A stretch of 64,000 nucleotides of DNA. Origin: Methylovorus menthalis (lineage in GTDB: Bacteria; Pseudomonadota; Gammaproteobacteria; Burkholderiales; Methylophilaceae). The notes under the pieces are model-generated. The model worked only from the letters and a program-made list of their open reading frames with translations. It was not told the DNA's origin and ran no database searches. Shown in pieces: positions 34,730 through 43,852 of the stretch (position 1 is the first letter of the stretch; each line of letters starts with the position of its first letter). The translations under genes and the position numbers were made by a program. The stretch covers positions 1,472,849 through 1,536,848 of the forward strand of contig NZ_JAJAQH010000006.1 of assembly GCF_020523625.1 (NCBI RefSeq), read 5' to 3'.

Positions 34730-36970
34730 ATGAAGTTCAGATTTCCTGTCGTCATCATTGATGAAGATTTTCGCTCGGAGAACTCCTCCGGTCTCGGCAT
34801 ACGCGTGCTGGCCAAAGCCATCGAAGAAGAAGGCTTTGAAGTGCTGGGCGTGACCAGTTATGGTGACCTGACCTCCTTTGCGCAGCAGCAAAGTCGCGCC
34901 TCGGCCTTCATCCTGTCGATTGACGATGAAGAGTTCGTCGAAGAGAAGCCCGAAGCGCTGGATAACCTGCGCAAATTTGTTGACGAAATTCGCTACCGCA
35001 ATGAGGAAATCCCGATTTTCCTGCATGGCGAAACCCGCACCAGCCGCCATATCCCGAATGAGATCCTGCGCGAACTGAACGGCTTCATCCACATGTTTGA
35101 AGATACGCCGGAATTCGTGGCCCGCTACATCGTGCGTGAAGCGCGCACGTATCTGGACAGCCTGCCGCCGCCGTTCTTCCGCGCGCTGACCCACTACGCA
35201 GCCGATGGCTCCTATTCCTGGCACTGCCCCGGCCACTCCGGTGGCGTGGCCTTCCTGAAATCCCCCGTCGGCCAGATGTTCCATCAGTTTTTTGGTGAAA
35301 ACATGCTGCGTGCTGACGTCTGCAATGCCGTAGACGAACTGGGCCAGCTGTTGGACCATACCGGCCCGGTTGCCGCTTCCGAGCGCAATGCGGCCCGCAT
35401 TTTCAACTGCGACCATTTGTATTTCGTGACGAATGGCACCTCGACCTCCAACAAGATCGTGTGGAACTCCACCGTCGCCCCCGGCGATATCGTGGTGGTG
35501 GACCGCAACTGCCACAAGTCGGTGCTGCACTCCATCATCATGACCGGCGCCGTGCCGGTGTTCCTGATGCCAACGCGCAATCACTTCGGCATTATCGGGC
35601 CGATTCCCAAAGAGGAATTCGCTTGGGAAAACATCCAGAAAAAGATTGAAGCCAACCCGTTCGCCACCGACAAGAATGCCAAGCCACGGGTACTGACGAT
35701 TACGCAGTCCACCTACGACGGCGTGCTCTACAACGTGGAAGAAATCAAGGAAATGCTGGATGGCAAGATCGACACCCTGCATTTTGACGAAGCCTGGCTG
35801 CCACATGCCACCTTCCATGACTTCTACGGTGACTATCACGCCATTGGTGCTGACCGCCCACGCTGCAAGGACTCCATGGTGTTCTCCACCCAGTCCACGC
35901 ACAAGCTGCTGGCGGGCCTGAGCCAAGCCTCACAGATTCTGGTGCAGGATGCGGAAGACAACCGCCTGGACCGCGATGTGTTCAATGAAGCTTATCTGAT
36001 GCACACCTCCACCAGCCCGCAATATTCGATTATTGCCAGCTGCGACGTGGCAGCCGCCATGATGGAAGCGCCGGGTGGCAAAGCCCTGGTGGAAGAATCC
36101 ATCATGGAAGCCCTGGATTTCCGCCGCGCCATGCGCAAGGTGGACGAAGAATGGGGCAGCGACTGGTGGTTCAAAGTCTGGGGCCCGGACGATTTGTCTG
36201 AAGAAGGCATTGAAGAGCGCGAAGCCTGGATGCTGAAAGCTGGCGAACGCTGGCACGGTTTCGGCAATCTGGCCGAAGGCTTCAACATGCTGGACCCGAT
36301 CAAGGCCACCATCATCACCCCCGGCCTGGATGTCGATGGGTCGTTCTCGGACGAGTTTGGCATCCCCGCGGCCATCGTCACCAAATACCTGGCCGAGCAC
36401 GGTGTTATCGTGGAAAAGACCGGCCTTTATTCGTTCTTCATCATGTTCACCATCGGCATTACCAAAGGCCGCTGGAACACCATGGTCGCCGCCTTGCAGC
36501 AGTTCAAGGATGATTACGACAAGAACCAGCCGCTGTGGAAAGTATTACCGGAATTTGTTGCCAAGCAGCCACGCTATGAGCGTATTGGCCTCAAGGAGTT
36601 GTGTACCCAGATTCACGAGGTGTATCGCGCCAACGATGTTGCACGCCTGACCACCGAAATGTATCTGTCCAACATGATTCCGGCCATGAAGCCGACCGAT
36701 GCCTTTGCCCGCATGGCGCATCGCAAGATTGACCGTGTGCAGATCGACGAGCTGGAAGGCCGCATTACCGCCGTGCTGCTGACGCCTTACCCACCTGGCA
36801 TTCCATTGCTGATTCCCGGGGAGCAGTTCAACGCAATTATCGTGAATTACCTGCGTTTTGCCCGCGATTTCAATGAGCGCTTCCCTGGCTTTGAAACCGA
36901 TGTGCATGGCCTGGTAAAACAAGTGGTGGATGGCAAAGCGTATTACTACGTGGACTGCGTCGCTGCTTAA
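34730..36970 (+). CDS. Orn/Lys/Arg decarboxylase (large fold-I PLP type)
   Basis: A 746-residue amino-acid decarboxylase with the N-terminal flavodoxin-like wing domain (MKFRFPVVIIDEDFRSENSSG), the major PLP domain with the Schiff-base Lys392 in STHKLLAGLSQ, and a C-terminal domain ending VDGKAYYYVDCVAA. The length sits between SpeC (732) and AdiA (755). The substrate cannot be fixed from sequence: arginine, lysine or ornithine are all possible, and the polyamine route through arginine decarboxylase is common in beta-proteobacteria. It is monocistronic with its own promoter and a GGAGG site. A convergent hairpin follows. Confidence 0.93.
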   Translation: MKFRFPVVIIDEDFRSENSSGLGIRVLAKAIEEEGFEVLGVTSYGDLTSFAQQQSRASAFILSIDDEEFVEEKPEALDNLRKFVDEIRYRNEEIPIFLHGETRTSRHIPNEILRELNGFIHMFEDTPEFVARYIVREARTYLDSLPPPFFRALTHYAADGSYSWHCPGHSGGVAFLKSPVGQMFHQFFGENMLRADVCNAVDELGQLLDHTGPVAASERNAARIFNCDHLYFVTNGTSTSNKIVWNSTVAPGDIVVVDRNCHKSVLHSIIMTGAVPVFLMPTRNHFGIIGPIPKEEFAWENIQKKIEANPFATDKNAKPRVLTITQSTYDGVLYNVEEIKEMLDGKIDTLHFDEAWLPHATFHDFYGDYHAIGADRPRCKDSMVFSTQSTHKLLAGLSQASQILVQDAEDNRLDRDVFNEAYLMHTSTSPQYSIIASCDVAAAMMEAPGGKALVEESIMEALDFRRAMRKVDEEWGSDWWFKVWGPDDLSEEGIEEREAWMLKAGERWHGFGNLAEGFNMLDPIKATIITPGLDVDGSFSDEFGIPAAIVTKYLAEHGVIVEKTGLYSFFIMFTIGITKGRWNTMVAALQQFKDDYDKNQPLWKVLPEFVAKQPRYERIGLKELCTQIHEVYRANDVARLTTEMYLSNMIPAMKPTDAFARMAHRKIDRVQIDELEGRITAVLLTPYPPGIPLLIPGEQFNAIIVNYLRFARDFNERFPGFETDVHGLVKQVVDGKAYYYVDCVAA

Positions 36971-36982
36971 CCAAACCCATGA

Positions 36983-37007
36983 CGCGCTGACCGTTCTGGT
37001 CGGCGCG
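36983..37007. terminator. Hairpin between the decarboxylase and TPR genes
   Basis: CGCGCTGACC and GGTCGGCGCG pair over 10 bp with one G-T wobble and a 5-base loop. It lies between two convergent genes; no T run follows on either strand, so termination strength is uncertain. Confidence 0.5.
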
Positions 37008-37086
37008 CCTCATGCGGCACATTCAACTTCGCTTGATATATCAGGCGAGTGCTTCATACTTCCTGCAAGCAAATTTCTGCACTCCC

Positions 37087-38478
37087 CTATTCGCGGGTAT
37101 CTTTCGCCTCAAGTTTGGCCTGCAAGGCCAGAGCAATGCACATTGCGACGTAGACCCAGTGCCCCCGTACCTCCTGACGAAACAGCCGGAGAGTGGGATA
37201 CCAAGGGCTATCATCCCGGGTCGTCATCCAGCGCCAATCAGCCATGTGATGCGGCAACATCAGCCAGCATGGCTTGCCGAGGGCCCCTGCGAGATGGGCG
37301 ACAGCGGTATCCACCGAAATGACCAGATCAAGGCCGGTGATGACAGCAGCCGTATCTGCAAAATCCACCATGACCTCGGGCAACCCCTTCATCCCTAACG
37401 CCTTTTCACTGGCTTCACTCGCAGGGGTTTGCTGCAGACATATGAAATGCACGTTGGAAAATTGACGCAAAGGACTCAGGGTAGTCAACGAAGGGAGGGA
37501 GCGATCGGTGTCATTTTCAAATTTGGGATTACCTTTCCAGACTAGGCCGACTCGAAACCCATCGAGAGGCAGCAATGCTTGCCATTGCGCGGCAAGTTCT
37601 TCATCTACCCGCAAATAAGGCGTATCTGCGGGAATATTATCGATACGGGTGTCGAATAAGCCCGGCAGGCTCAGGAGCGGGCACCAGTAGTCGCATTTCG
37701 CCTTGCTCGCCTTTGTCCATACCTGCTCGAATAACGATTGCATGGCAAACAAGCGCTCCAAGGCGGGCGGGCAGACAATATGCAAACGCACAGACCATTG
37801 CTGCTGCAGCAAAATGGCGTAGCGGCAAAACTGCAGCGCATCGCCATGACCACCTTCGCAGACCAGCAGGAGGGTTTTACCGCTGAGCGGCTCTCCTTTC
37901 CAGCGTGGGGCATCAATGAAGCCCGCCTGCGCTGGCATGGTACGCGCTTCAAGGCAGGCCCAGCCTTCTTCAAACCGGCCTTGCCTCAGCAGCAGATAAC
38001 TCAGATTGAATCGCGCTTTGCGATAATCCGGGTCCAGCGTCAATGCCTGGCGATGACAACGCTCGGCCTCATGATCGCGCTGCATGGCAGTGTAGAGAAT
38101 CCCCAGATTAGTCCATGGCCCCAACTGGTCAGGATGCTGCTGAATAGCTTGCTGATAAATGGCCTCAACCTCATCAAACCGGCTCTGGCTCTGCAACATG
38201 ACTCCCAGATTCAGTGCCGCATTCAGCAAGGAGGGGGCCAGCGCCATGGAGCGCCTATATGCTTCTTCCGCCGCATCAGGGCAACCCCGCTGTTCCAGCA
38301 CATAGCCAAGATTACAATGCGCTTCAGCATAGTCAGGATCGCTCTCCAGCGCCTGGCGCAATGCCTGCTCAGCCTCTTGCCAATGCTTGATACGCATGTA
38401 AGCCAGGGCCTGAGCAAACCAGGCGGTGGGCTCAGCCTGTGACTTCTTCTCAATATCGGTCATATTTTCAGCCACCAT
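37087..38478 (-). CDS. TPR-repeat protein with heptosyltransferase-like C-terminal domain
   Basis: A 463-residue protein. The first 190 residues contain about five TPR units (AWFAQALAYMRIKHWQEAEQALRQAL, DYAEAHCNLGYVLEQRG, SLLNAALNLGVML, and so on). The C-terminal half has the LLVCEGGHGDALQFCRYAILL and FRVGLVWKGNPKFENDTDRSLPSL segments and DLVISVDTAVAHLAGALGKP, matching the glycosyltransferase-9 (ADP-heptose:LPS) fold. Such fusions are common in methylotrophs and Burkholderiales, but substrates are unknown; it may add a sugar to a surface glycan or protein. No membrane segment is seen. It lies 16 bases after folA on the same strand. Confidence 0.87.
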   Translation of the reverse strand: MVAENMTDIEKKSQAEPTAWFAQALAYMRIKHWQEAEQALRQALESDPDYAEAHCNLGYVLEQRGCPDAAEEAYRRSMALAPSLLNAALNLGVMLQSQSRFDEVEAIYQQAIQQHPDQLGPWTNLGILYTAMQRDHEAERCHRQALTLDPDYRKARFNLSYLLLRQGRFEEGWACLEARTMPAQAGFIDAPRWKGEPLSGKTLLLVCEGGHGDALQFCRYAILLQQQWSVRLHIVCPPALERLFAMQSLFEQVWTKASKAKCDYWCPLLSLPGLFDTRIDNIPADTPYLRVDEELAAQWQALLPLDGFRVGLVWKGNPKFENDTDRSLPSLTTLSPLRQFSNVHFICLQQTPASEASEKALGMKGLPEVMVDFADTAAVITGLDLVISVDTAVAHLAGALGKPCWLMLPHHMADWRWMTTRDDSPWYPTLRLFRQEVRGHWVYVAMCIALALQAKLEAKDTRE

Positions 38479-38494
38479 GATGAATCATCCGTGA

Positions 38495-38986
38495 TTAAGT
38501 CTGGATCAAACGATCGTATGTCAGGTACCGATAGATGAGACCATTCACACTGACATGGCGTTCTTCTTCCACCTGCTTCCACTGAGAGTAATCAATGGTG
38601 GGGAAAAAAGCATCACCAGAAAAACTGGCCTCAATCTCAGTAATATACAGCCTGTCTGACTGTGCCAGGCCTTCGCGGTATAGTTCAGCGCCCCCGATCA
38701 GGAACACTTCGTCATCCCCTGCGGACTGCGAAATGGCATCCTGCAGGGAGCTTACAATCCGAGCGCCTTCAACGCGATAGTCAGCATTGCGCGTGACAAT
38801 GACGGTGGTGCGGCCCGGTAACAGGCGGTTCAGCGACTCATAGGTTTTGCGGCCCATGATGATATGATGGCCCATGGTCAAGGCGCGAAAGCGTTTAAGA
38901 TCTTCAGGCAAATGCCATGGCAAGGTATTATTAACCCCGATGACGCCATCATGCGCGATGGCTACGATAAGAGATAGTTTAGGCAT
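38495..38986 (-). CDS. folA: Dihydrofolate reductase
   Basis: A 163-residue DHFR: MPKLSLIVAIAHDGVIGVNNTLPWHLPEDLKRFRALTMGHHIIMGRKTYES carries the Met20-type loop, the substrate-binding acidic residue in LPEDLKRF, and the NADPH-binding MGRKTYES; VFLIGGAELYREGL follows. It regenerates tetrahydrofolate from the dihydrofolate made by ThyA. The matching thyA gene is in the same window at 45.1 kb but not in the same operon. Length and motifs are standard and no unusual resistance substitutions can be judged by eye. Confidence 0.97.
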   Translation of the reverse strand: MPKLSLIVAIAHDGVIGVNNTLPWHLPEDLKRFRALTMGHHIIMGRKTYESLNRLLPGRTTVIVTRNADYRVEGARIVSSLQDAISQSAGDDEVFLIGGAELYREGLAQSDRLYITEIEASFSGDAFFPTIDYSQWKQVEEERHVSVNGLIYRYLTYDRLIQT

Positions 38987-39136
38987 GTCGGTATTATAAC
39001 GGCTGCCTGCTCGCTAGAAATCGAATTACTGATGATAAATCAACACATCACCGATCTCCCACCCAGCTCATCACCTGGTTTTAGCTTGGAGATCTACCCG
39101 AACATGGATATTGCCCCCAACATGGAGATTGATTAG

Positions 39137-40579
39137 TTGCGCATTGCTTATCCCAGATCATTCCTGAAGTTGCTGTTGTTTGGTTTTGCCCTGACCATGC
39201 TTCCCTTGTTGTTTGCCTTTGGTAATGCCGCCGTTTACCTGGACCGGCTAGCCGACAAAAGTCGTACGACAGTCGCACAGTCCGTGCAGGCCACCCGCGC
39301 AAGCCGCGCCATTGCCGAACAACTGATGCTGATGGAGCGCAGTGCCCGCCAATATTTTGTACTGCACGACGTGCAATTACTGGTGAACTTCACCCGCGCG
39401 CACGAGCAATTTGCTGATGCTATTGAAGAACTCAGTGGGCTCAGCATCACCGCCAGCCAGGCGGAGGCGCTAAGAGCGATCAACCAGCAGGAAGACAAGC
39501 TTTACGACACCGTAGTGCAACTGCAACCCACCCCCGAAACCGCCAAGGCAGCCATTGCCGAATTCCTGGATTTATCCGATCAGGCGCAGAATATCCTGCG
39601 TGAAAACAATCGCCTGATTGATCGCGAATCCGCGATTCTGGCGCGCACCGCCGAACAAACGCAGGAAATGCTGATCAGCCAGACCATGACGCTGATTCCC
39701 GTCGCCCTGCTGGTCGCAGCCGTCATCACGTTTCTGGTCGCCCAGCCGATCAAACGCATGGATGCCGCCATCAGGCGGTTGGGAGAAGGCAAATACGATG
39801 AACCCATCAGCATCGATGGCCCCGGCGACCTGCATACTCTGGGCATACGGCTGGACTGGCTGCGCGCCCAACTGGACGAACTCAACCAGCAAAAACAACG
39901 CTTCTTGCGCCATGTATCGCATGAGCTGAAAACTCCTCTCACCGCGATTCGCGAAGGCAGTGAGCTACTCAGCGACGAAATTGGCGGTGCCTTGAGTCCG
40001 CAGCAGAAAGAAATCGCCAACATCCTGCGTGAGAGCAGCATGCGCCTGCAAAAAATGATAGAAAACCTGCTGAATTACTCCGCGGTGCAATATCAAAAAC
40101 CACAGCTGGTATTAAGTGGGTTTGACTTCCCCACCCTGCTGGAAAATGTATTGAATTCTTATGCCTTGACCATGAGCAGCAAGCAGATCACCATCGAGCG
40201 CGATTGTGAGACCGTGCACCTCAAAGCCGACGCGGAAAAAGTCGCCACCATCGTCGACAACCTGATCTCGAATGCCATCAAGTACACGCCAAAATCCGGC
40301 ACCATCCGCTTGCGCACACGGCAAACTGATGACAGTCTGGTGTTTGAAGTCCATGATGGCGGCCCGGGTGTCATGGCGGCAGATAAGGCAAAACTGTTCG
40401 ATCCTTTTTACAAAGGGAACGGCGTGTATGAAAGCCTGGTCAGTGGAAGCGGGCTAGGCTTATCGATTGCCAAAGAATATGTAGATGCGCACGGCGGCGA
40501 GATCATGCTGCTGCCTTCGGAACATGGCGCCCACTTCCAGGTGCGCCTGCCGCTGCATCCGGCCAGCAAAGCCGCCTAG
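39137..40579 (+). CDS. glrK: Sensor histidine kinase GlrK (QseE) type
   Basis: A 480-residue membrane histidine kinase. After an N-terminal helix (FLKLLLFGFALTMLPLLFAF) comes a helical periplasmic sensor of about 150 residues, a second helix (TLIPVALLVAAVITFLV), HAMP, the dimerisation box with His262 in RHVSHELKTPLTA, and the ATPase domain (VDNLISNAIKYTP, GSGLGLSIAKEYV). The start is a TTG at 39137, with GGAG nine bases ahead and a family-like MRIAYPRSFLK sequence; the first ATG lies inside the membrane helix. Together with the following lipoprotein and the sigma-54 regulator it forms the glrK-qseG-glrR operon that senses envelope stress in enterobacteria. Confidence 0.92.
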   Translation: MRIAYPRSFLKLLLFGFALTMLPLLFAFGNAAVYLDRLADKSRTTVAQSVQATRASRAIAEQLMLMERSARQYFVLHDVQLLVNFTRAHEQFADAIEELSGLSITASQAEALRAINQQEDKLYDTVVQLQPTPETAKAAIAEFLDLSDQAQNILRENNRLIDRESAILARTAEQTQEMLISQTMTLIPVALLVAAVITFLVAQPIKRMDAAIRRLGEGKYDEPISIDGPGDLHTLGIRLDWLRAQLDELNQQKQRFLRHVSHELKTPLTAIREGSELLSDEIGGALSPQQKEIANILRESSMRLQKMIENLLNYSAVQYQKPQLVLSGFDFPTLLENVLNSYALTMSSKQITIERDCETVHLKADAEKVATIVDNLISNAIKYTPKSGTIRLRTRQTDDSLVFEVHDGGPGVMAADKAKLFDPFYKGNGVYESLVSGSGLGLSIAKEYVDAHGGEIMLLPSEHGAHFQVRLPLHPASKAA

Positions 40580-40692
40580 CAAACCAAGCCTTGCCCTTAT
40601 TGCCGTCCTTCATGGCATGTCAGCAGTATGTCTTGCCGCCGTTTTCGGCCCAGACATATCGGCGTTTATACGAATTTTTAGGAGAATATTCC

Positions 40693-41292
40693 ATGAAGAC
40701 TACCGTCCCTTATGGGGGCCTGCCCCGATTAGCAGTGCCGCTATTTGCAGCTCTGCTGTTAAATGCCTGTGCCCCCGCCTCCACAAAACCCCAGGCACCG
40801 ATTGCCGAGCCTGCGCAGACGCATCACGAACATACCAGCAAAACCGAGGTCAAATCCGAGACTCCGGTAGTCAGCAATAATGCATTGCTGGATTACGCGC
40901 AGTATTTCACCGACTTGCCAGCCGATACGCAAAAAAAGGAAGTCGCGATCCTGAGCACTACCAATGGCAAGGAAAAACTGCCCCTGCTCACCCGTAGCAA
41001 GCTGGCGATTGCCTATGCATTGCCTTCCAGCAAAACGCGTGATTCGCAGAAGGCCCAAATCTTGCTCGATGAATTATTGACCGAGAAAACGCTGTCTGCC
41101 GACGAAAAGAACCTGTTTGGCGTATTGCGCGACTTTGTCGGCGAAAACATCCGGCTGCTGGGGCGTCTGCGCGACGAGCAAAAGCGTGCCGACACAGCGC
41201 AGACCGGCATGATGAATCTTCAGAAAAAACTGGATGACCTCAAGGATATTGAAAAAACCATGATAGATCGTGACCAAGGACCCAAAAAATGA
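40693..41292 (+). CDS. qseG: QseG-like lipoprotein
   Basis: A 199-residue lipoprotein. The signal ends in the lipobox LLNAC, giving an N-terminal Cys near residue 26. A flexible Pro/Thr-rich linker and helical domain follow, ending in a coiled coil (LLGRLRDEQKRADTAQTGMMNLQKKLDDLKDIEKTM). The position between glrK and glrR identifies it as the QseG counterpart, an outer-membrane lipoprotein that contacts GlrK. The open frame begins upstream at 40591, but the lipobox and a GGAG site nine bases ahead favour the ATG at 40693. The TGA overlaps the glrR ATG. Confidence 0.88.
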   Translation: MKTTVPYGGLPRLAVPLFAALLLNACAPASTKPQAPIAEPAQTHHEHTSKTEVKSETPVVSNNALLDYAQYFTDLPADTQKKEVAILSTTNGKEKLPLLTRSKLAIAYALPSSKTRDSQKAQILLDELLTEKTLSADEKNLFGVLRDFVGENIRLLGRLRDEQKRADTAQTGMMNLQKKLDDLKDIEKTMIDRDQGPKK

Positions 41293-42683
41293 GTGCTTTG
41301 GCTTTATCGCCCGTGACTGGCCGCAAGATTCTGGCAGTAGACGACGACCCCGACATTCTTAAATTGCTGGAAATGCGCCTGGTGGCCGCTGGTTACCAAG
41401 TTGTCACTGCCGCCAACGGCGAAGAGGCGCTGGCGCATATCGGCGTCAGCAGGCCTGCCCTGGTTATCAGCGATTTGCGCATGCCCCGTATGGATGGCCT
41501 GGCGCTGTTTGATGCCATTCATCAGGCTGACCCAGCCCTGCCGGTGATCCTGCTTACCGCGCACGGCTCCATTCCAGAAGCGGTGGATGCCACCCGGCGC
41601 GGCGTTTTCGGCTTTTTGACCAAGCCTTTTGACAGCAAATCCTTGTTGCAACAGGTTGAAGCCGCGCTGCGGTTGACCGCTGGTGCCCATGTGGCCGCCG
41701 ATAGCACGGAAGATCAAAGCTGGCGCGAAGCCATCATCACGCGCAGTCCGCACATGGAAAACCTGCTGAGTCAGGCAAAGCTGATGGCGATGTCGGATGC
41801 CAGTGTGTTTATTCAAGGCGACAGTGGCACTGGCAAAGAGCTGCTGGCCCGCGCCATACACAAAGCCAGTCCACGCAGTCGCCGTCCCTTTGTGGCGATC
41901 AACTGTGGCGCGATCCCGGAAGCCCTGCTCGAGTCTGAGCTGTTTGGGCATACAAAGGGGGCGTTTACCGGCGCCGTCAGGGATAATAAAGGCCTGTTCC
42001 AGAGCGCGGAAGGCGGCACGATTTTCCTCGATGAAATCGGCGACATGCCCATGCCCTTGCAGGTCAAGCTGCTGCGCGCGCTGCAAGAGCGCGTGATACG
42101 GCCTGTGGGTTCCAACACCTCGATTGCAGTGGATGTGCGGATTATTTCGGCTACCCATAAAAATCTGGCCGAGGAAATGAAAGCCGGGCGCTTCCGTGAG
42201 GACTTGTATTACCGCATCAATGTGGTCTCGCTGGATATTCCGTCCTTGGCTGGCAGGCGCGAAGACATTCCCCTTCTGGCCAATAACTTCCTCAATGCCT
42301 TGAGCACCAAATACGGCAAGAATCTGAATGGATTTTCACCCGATGCCATGGAACTGCTGATTGCGGCACCGTGGCCGGGCAATGTGCGTCAACTGCAGAA
42401 CATCGTCGAACAGACGGTGGTGCTCTCGACTACCCCACTTGTGTCCACCTCGCTGGTGCAAAAAGCCCTGCAGGACGATATTGGCGGCATCGTGCCATTT
42501 GAGATTGCGCGCAAGAATTTTGAGCGGGATTACCTGATCAAACTGCTGAAAGCAACCAACGGCGGCGTCACGCAAGCTGCGAGACTGGCACAACGCAACC
42601 GCACCGAGTTCTACAAGCTTCTGCAACGGCATCAATTGACCCCGGCGTTGTTCAAAGACGACACCAGCGGCCAAGCTGCCTAG
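41289..42683 (+). CDS. glrR: Sigma-54-dependent response regulator GlrR (QseF) type
   Basis: A 464-residue NtrC-family activator. The receiver domain has the acidic pair at residues 18-19 and phosphorylatable Asp62 in VISDLRMPRMDG. The AAA+ domain shows GDSGTGKELLARAIH (Walker A) and the sigma-54 contact loop KGAFTGAVRDNKG, and a short Fis-type helix-turn-helix ends the protein (GGVTQAARLAQRNRTEFYKLL). It overlaps the qseG-like stop. In E. coli, GlrR activates glmY and rpoE from sigma-54 promoters through TGTC-N10-GACA sites. A strong sigma-54 promoter with two such sites lies just downstream. Confidence 0.95.
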   Translation: MSALALSPVTGRKILAVDDDPDILKLLEMRLVAAGYQVVTAANGEEALAHIGVSRPALVISDLRMPRMDGLALFDAIHQADPALPVILLTAHGSIPEAVDATRRGVFGFLTKPFDSKSLLQQVEAALRLTAGAHVAADSTEDQSWREAIITRSPHMENLLSQAKLMAMSDASVFIQGDSGTGKELLARAIHKASPRSRRPFVAINCGAIPEALLESELFGHTKGAFTGAVRDNKGLFQSAEGGTIFLDEIGDMPMPLQVKLLRALQERVIRPVGSNTSIAVDVRIISATHKNLAEEMKAGRFREDLYYRINVVSLDIPSLAGRREDIPLLANNFLNALSTKYGKNLNGFSPDAMELLIAAPWPGNVRQLQNIVEQTVVLSTTPLVSTSLVQKALQDDIGGIVPFEIARKNFERDYLIKLLKATNGGVTQAARLAQRNRTEFYKLLQRHQLTPALFKDDTSGQAA

Positions 42684-42694
42684 TTTTCGCGACA
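42677..42694. promoter_or_regulatory. Candidate GlrR site 1
   Basis: TGCC-N10-GACA matches 7 of 8 bases of the enterobacterial GlrR consensus TGTC-N10-GACA with exact spacing. It covers the stop of glrR, about 133 bases before the -24 element of the downstream promoter. Confidence 0.5.
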
Positions 42695-42741
42695 CCCATA
42701 CCTCTTTAAATTCAATACCTTAAAAAAACACCCAAGTGGAG

Positions 42742-42759
42742 CGTCGCTATTCAGCGACG
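42742..42759. promoter_or_regulatory. Candidate GlrR site 2 / hairpin
   Basis: CGTC-N10-GACG is a perfect 7+4+7 inverted repeat (CGTCGCT/AGCGACG) matching 6 of 8 bases of the GlrR consensus with the right N10 spacing, about 68 bases before the -24 element. It could also act as a terminator hairpin, though no T run follows. Confidence 0.5.
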
Positions 42760-42824
42760 ATTTCACGGTGGCTCAAAATCCCACGAAATACATTAATCAT
42801 TTGATTTAAAACAATATTTTCATG

Positions 42825-42842
42825 TTGGCACGCTACTTGCCA
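42825..42842 (+). promoter_or_regulatory. Sigma-54 promoter
   Basis: TTGGCACGCTACTTGCCA matches the -24/-12 consensus TTGGCACN4TTGC exactly: GG at 42827-42828 and GC at 42839-42840. It lies 40 bases before the start of the EF-hand/BON gene, with two candidate GlrR sites upstream. Confidence 0.88.
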
Positions 42843-42881
42843 TATCTCTTGTGAGCAAAGCGTAACGCTAAAGTAAACAAC

Positions 42882-43400
42882 ATGAAAAACGAGCCACACA
42901 CATTCACTTCAAACACTCGAGCCCTGACGCTCGGTCTCGCCCTGTGCGTTTACAGCGCCTCTGGCATAACAGCCAACGCTGATCGCCCGCTGGTGCAACC
43001 GTTTGCCAGTGCCTTCAGCAAGCTGGACAACAATCGGGATCATCGCCTGAACCATGATGAGGCCGTTCAAGACCAGGACCTCGCACAACACTTTGAAAAT
43101 GCCGATATCGACCGTAATGGCAGCTTGAGCGAGCAGGAGTTTGAACAATTCAAGCAGGCTGCCCAGCAGTCGCGATTGGAAGCTTTTCTGGACGATACCG
43201 AAGTCACCGAAAAAATTCGCGATGAGTTGGTTCACGACAGCCGCACCAAGTCGCTCAACATCAGCGTGGAAACTTACAAGGGTGAAGTAATACTGAGCGG
43301 TTTTGTCGATACAGATCAGCAAGCGCACCGTGCCGTAGAAATTGCATCTTCGGTACAGGGTGTGCAAGCGGTTAAAAACAGTTTGGTTGTTAAGGGGTAA
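42882..43400 (+). CDS. Exported EF-hand and BON-domain protein
   Basis: A 172-residue exported protein. An N-terminal signal (to ANA near residue 33) precedes two EF-hand loops, DNNRDHRLNHDE (49-60) and DIDRNGSLSEQE (75-86), both with calcium-ligand Asp/Asn/Glu positions. A BON domain follows from about residue 108 (TEVTEKIRDELVHDSRTKSLNISVETYKGEVILSGFV). BON domains bind phospholipid or the envelope, and OsmY is the type. The calcium-sensor plus BON combination is unusual but suits an envelope-stress protein. First gene behind the sigma-54 promoter. Confidence 0.88.
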   Translation: MKNEPHTFTSNTRALTLGLALCVYSASGITANADRPLVQPFASAFSKLDNNRDHRLNHDEAVQDQDLAQHFENADIDRNGSLSEQEFEQFKQAAQQSRLEAFLDDTEVTEKIRDELVHDSRTKSLNISVETYKGEVILSGFVDTDQQAHRAVEIASSVQGVQAVKNSLVVKG

Positions 43401-43406
43401 ATCCAC

Positions 43407-43838
43407 ATGCTTAAAAACAAGATGAAAAAAACACTCACACACGCCTGCGCGGCCTTCGCACTGGCATGCGCATTCAACGGCACAGCACAGGCCGATGGTT
43501 TCATGGAGGTCAATGGGCCATCCATTCTCGGTGGTGCACTGGGCGGCGGTGCCGGAGCCATCGTCGGCTCCTCCATCGGTGGTCGCGATGGCGCGATCAT
43601 TGGCGGTGCCATCGGTGCAGCTGCTGGCGTCGCAATTGCTTCACAGACGCCACGCTATCAGGCCGAGCCTCGCTATCGCCCAGCACCACGGGTTTACTAC
43701 CAACCTGCGCCTCGCGTCTACTACCAGCCAGCTCCACGTGGCTACATGGTTTACGAGCGCGATTGGCGCGGCCCACGCCATCATGATCATGGGCACGACA
43801 GGCATTACCGTTATGGACATCAAGGTTACGGATACTAA
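43407..43838 (+). CDS. Glycine-zipper outer-membrane-type protein
   Basis: A 143-residue exported protein. The signal MLKNKMKKTLTHACAAFALACAFNGTAQA is followed by a glycine zipper (GGALGGGAGAIVGSSIGGRDGAIIGGAIGAAAGVA), a motif that packs membrane helices. The C-terminus is tyrosine/proline-rich with the octapeptide APRVYYQP repeated twice, then a His-rich tail HHDHGHDRHYRYGHQGYGY. The tail could bind metal, but that is only suggestive. An AAGGGG site supports the ATG at 43407. It lies six bases after the BON gene in the same sigma-54 operon. Confidence 0.87.
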   Translation: MLKNKMKKTLTHACAAFALACAFNGTAQADGFMEVNGPSILGGALGGGAGAIVGSSIGGRDGAIIGGAIGAAAGVAIASQTPRYQAEPRYRPAPRVYYQPAPRVYYQPAPRGYMVYERDWRGPRHHDHGHDRHYRYGHQGYGY

Positions 43839-43852
43839 GGGAGGGCATTACT

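Noticed and set aside
34670-35926. Minus-strand open frame of 418 codons
   Set aside because: It is opposite the N-terminal half of the PLP decarboxylase and covers its promoter; composition is unlike a protein.
39108-39136. Near-duplicate AACATGGA-ATTG segments before glrK
   Set aside because: Two imperfect copies of about 12 bases; too short and degenerate to call an operator, and one copy simply supplies the ribosome site.
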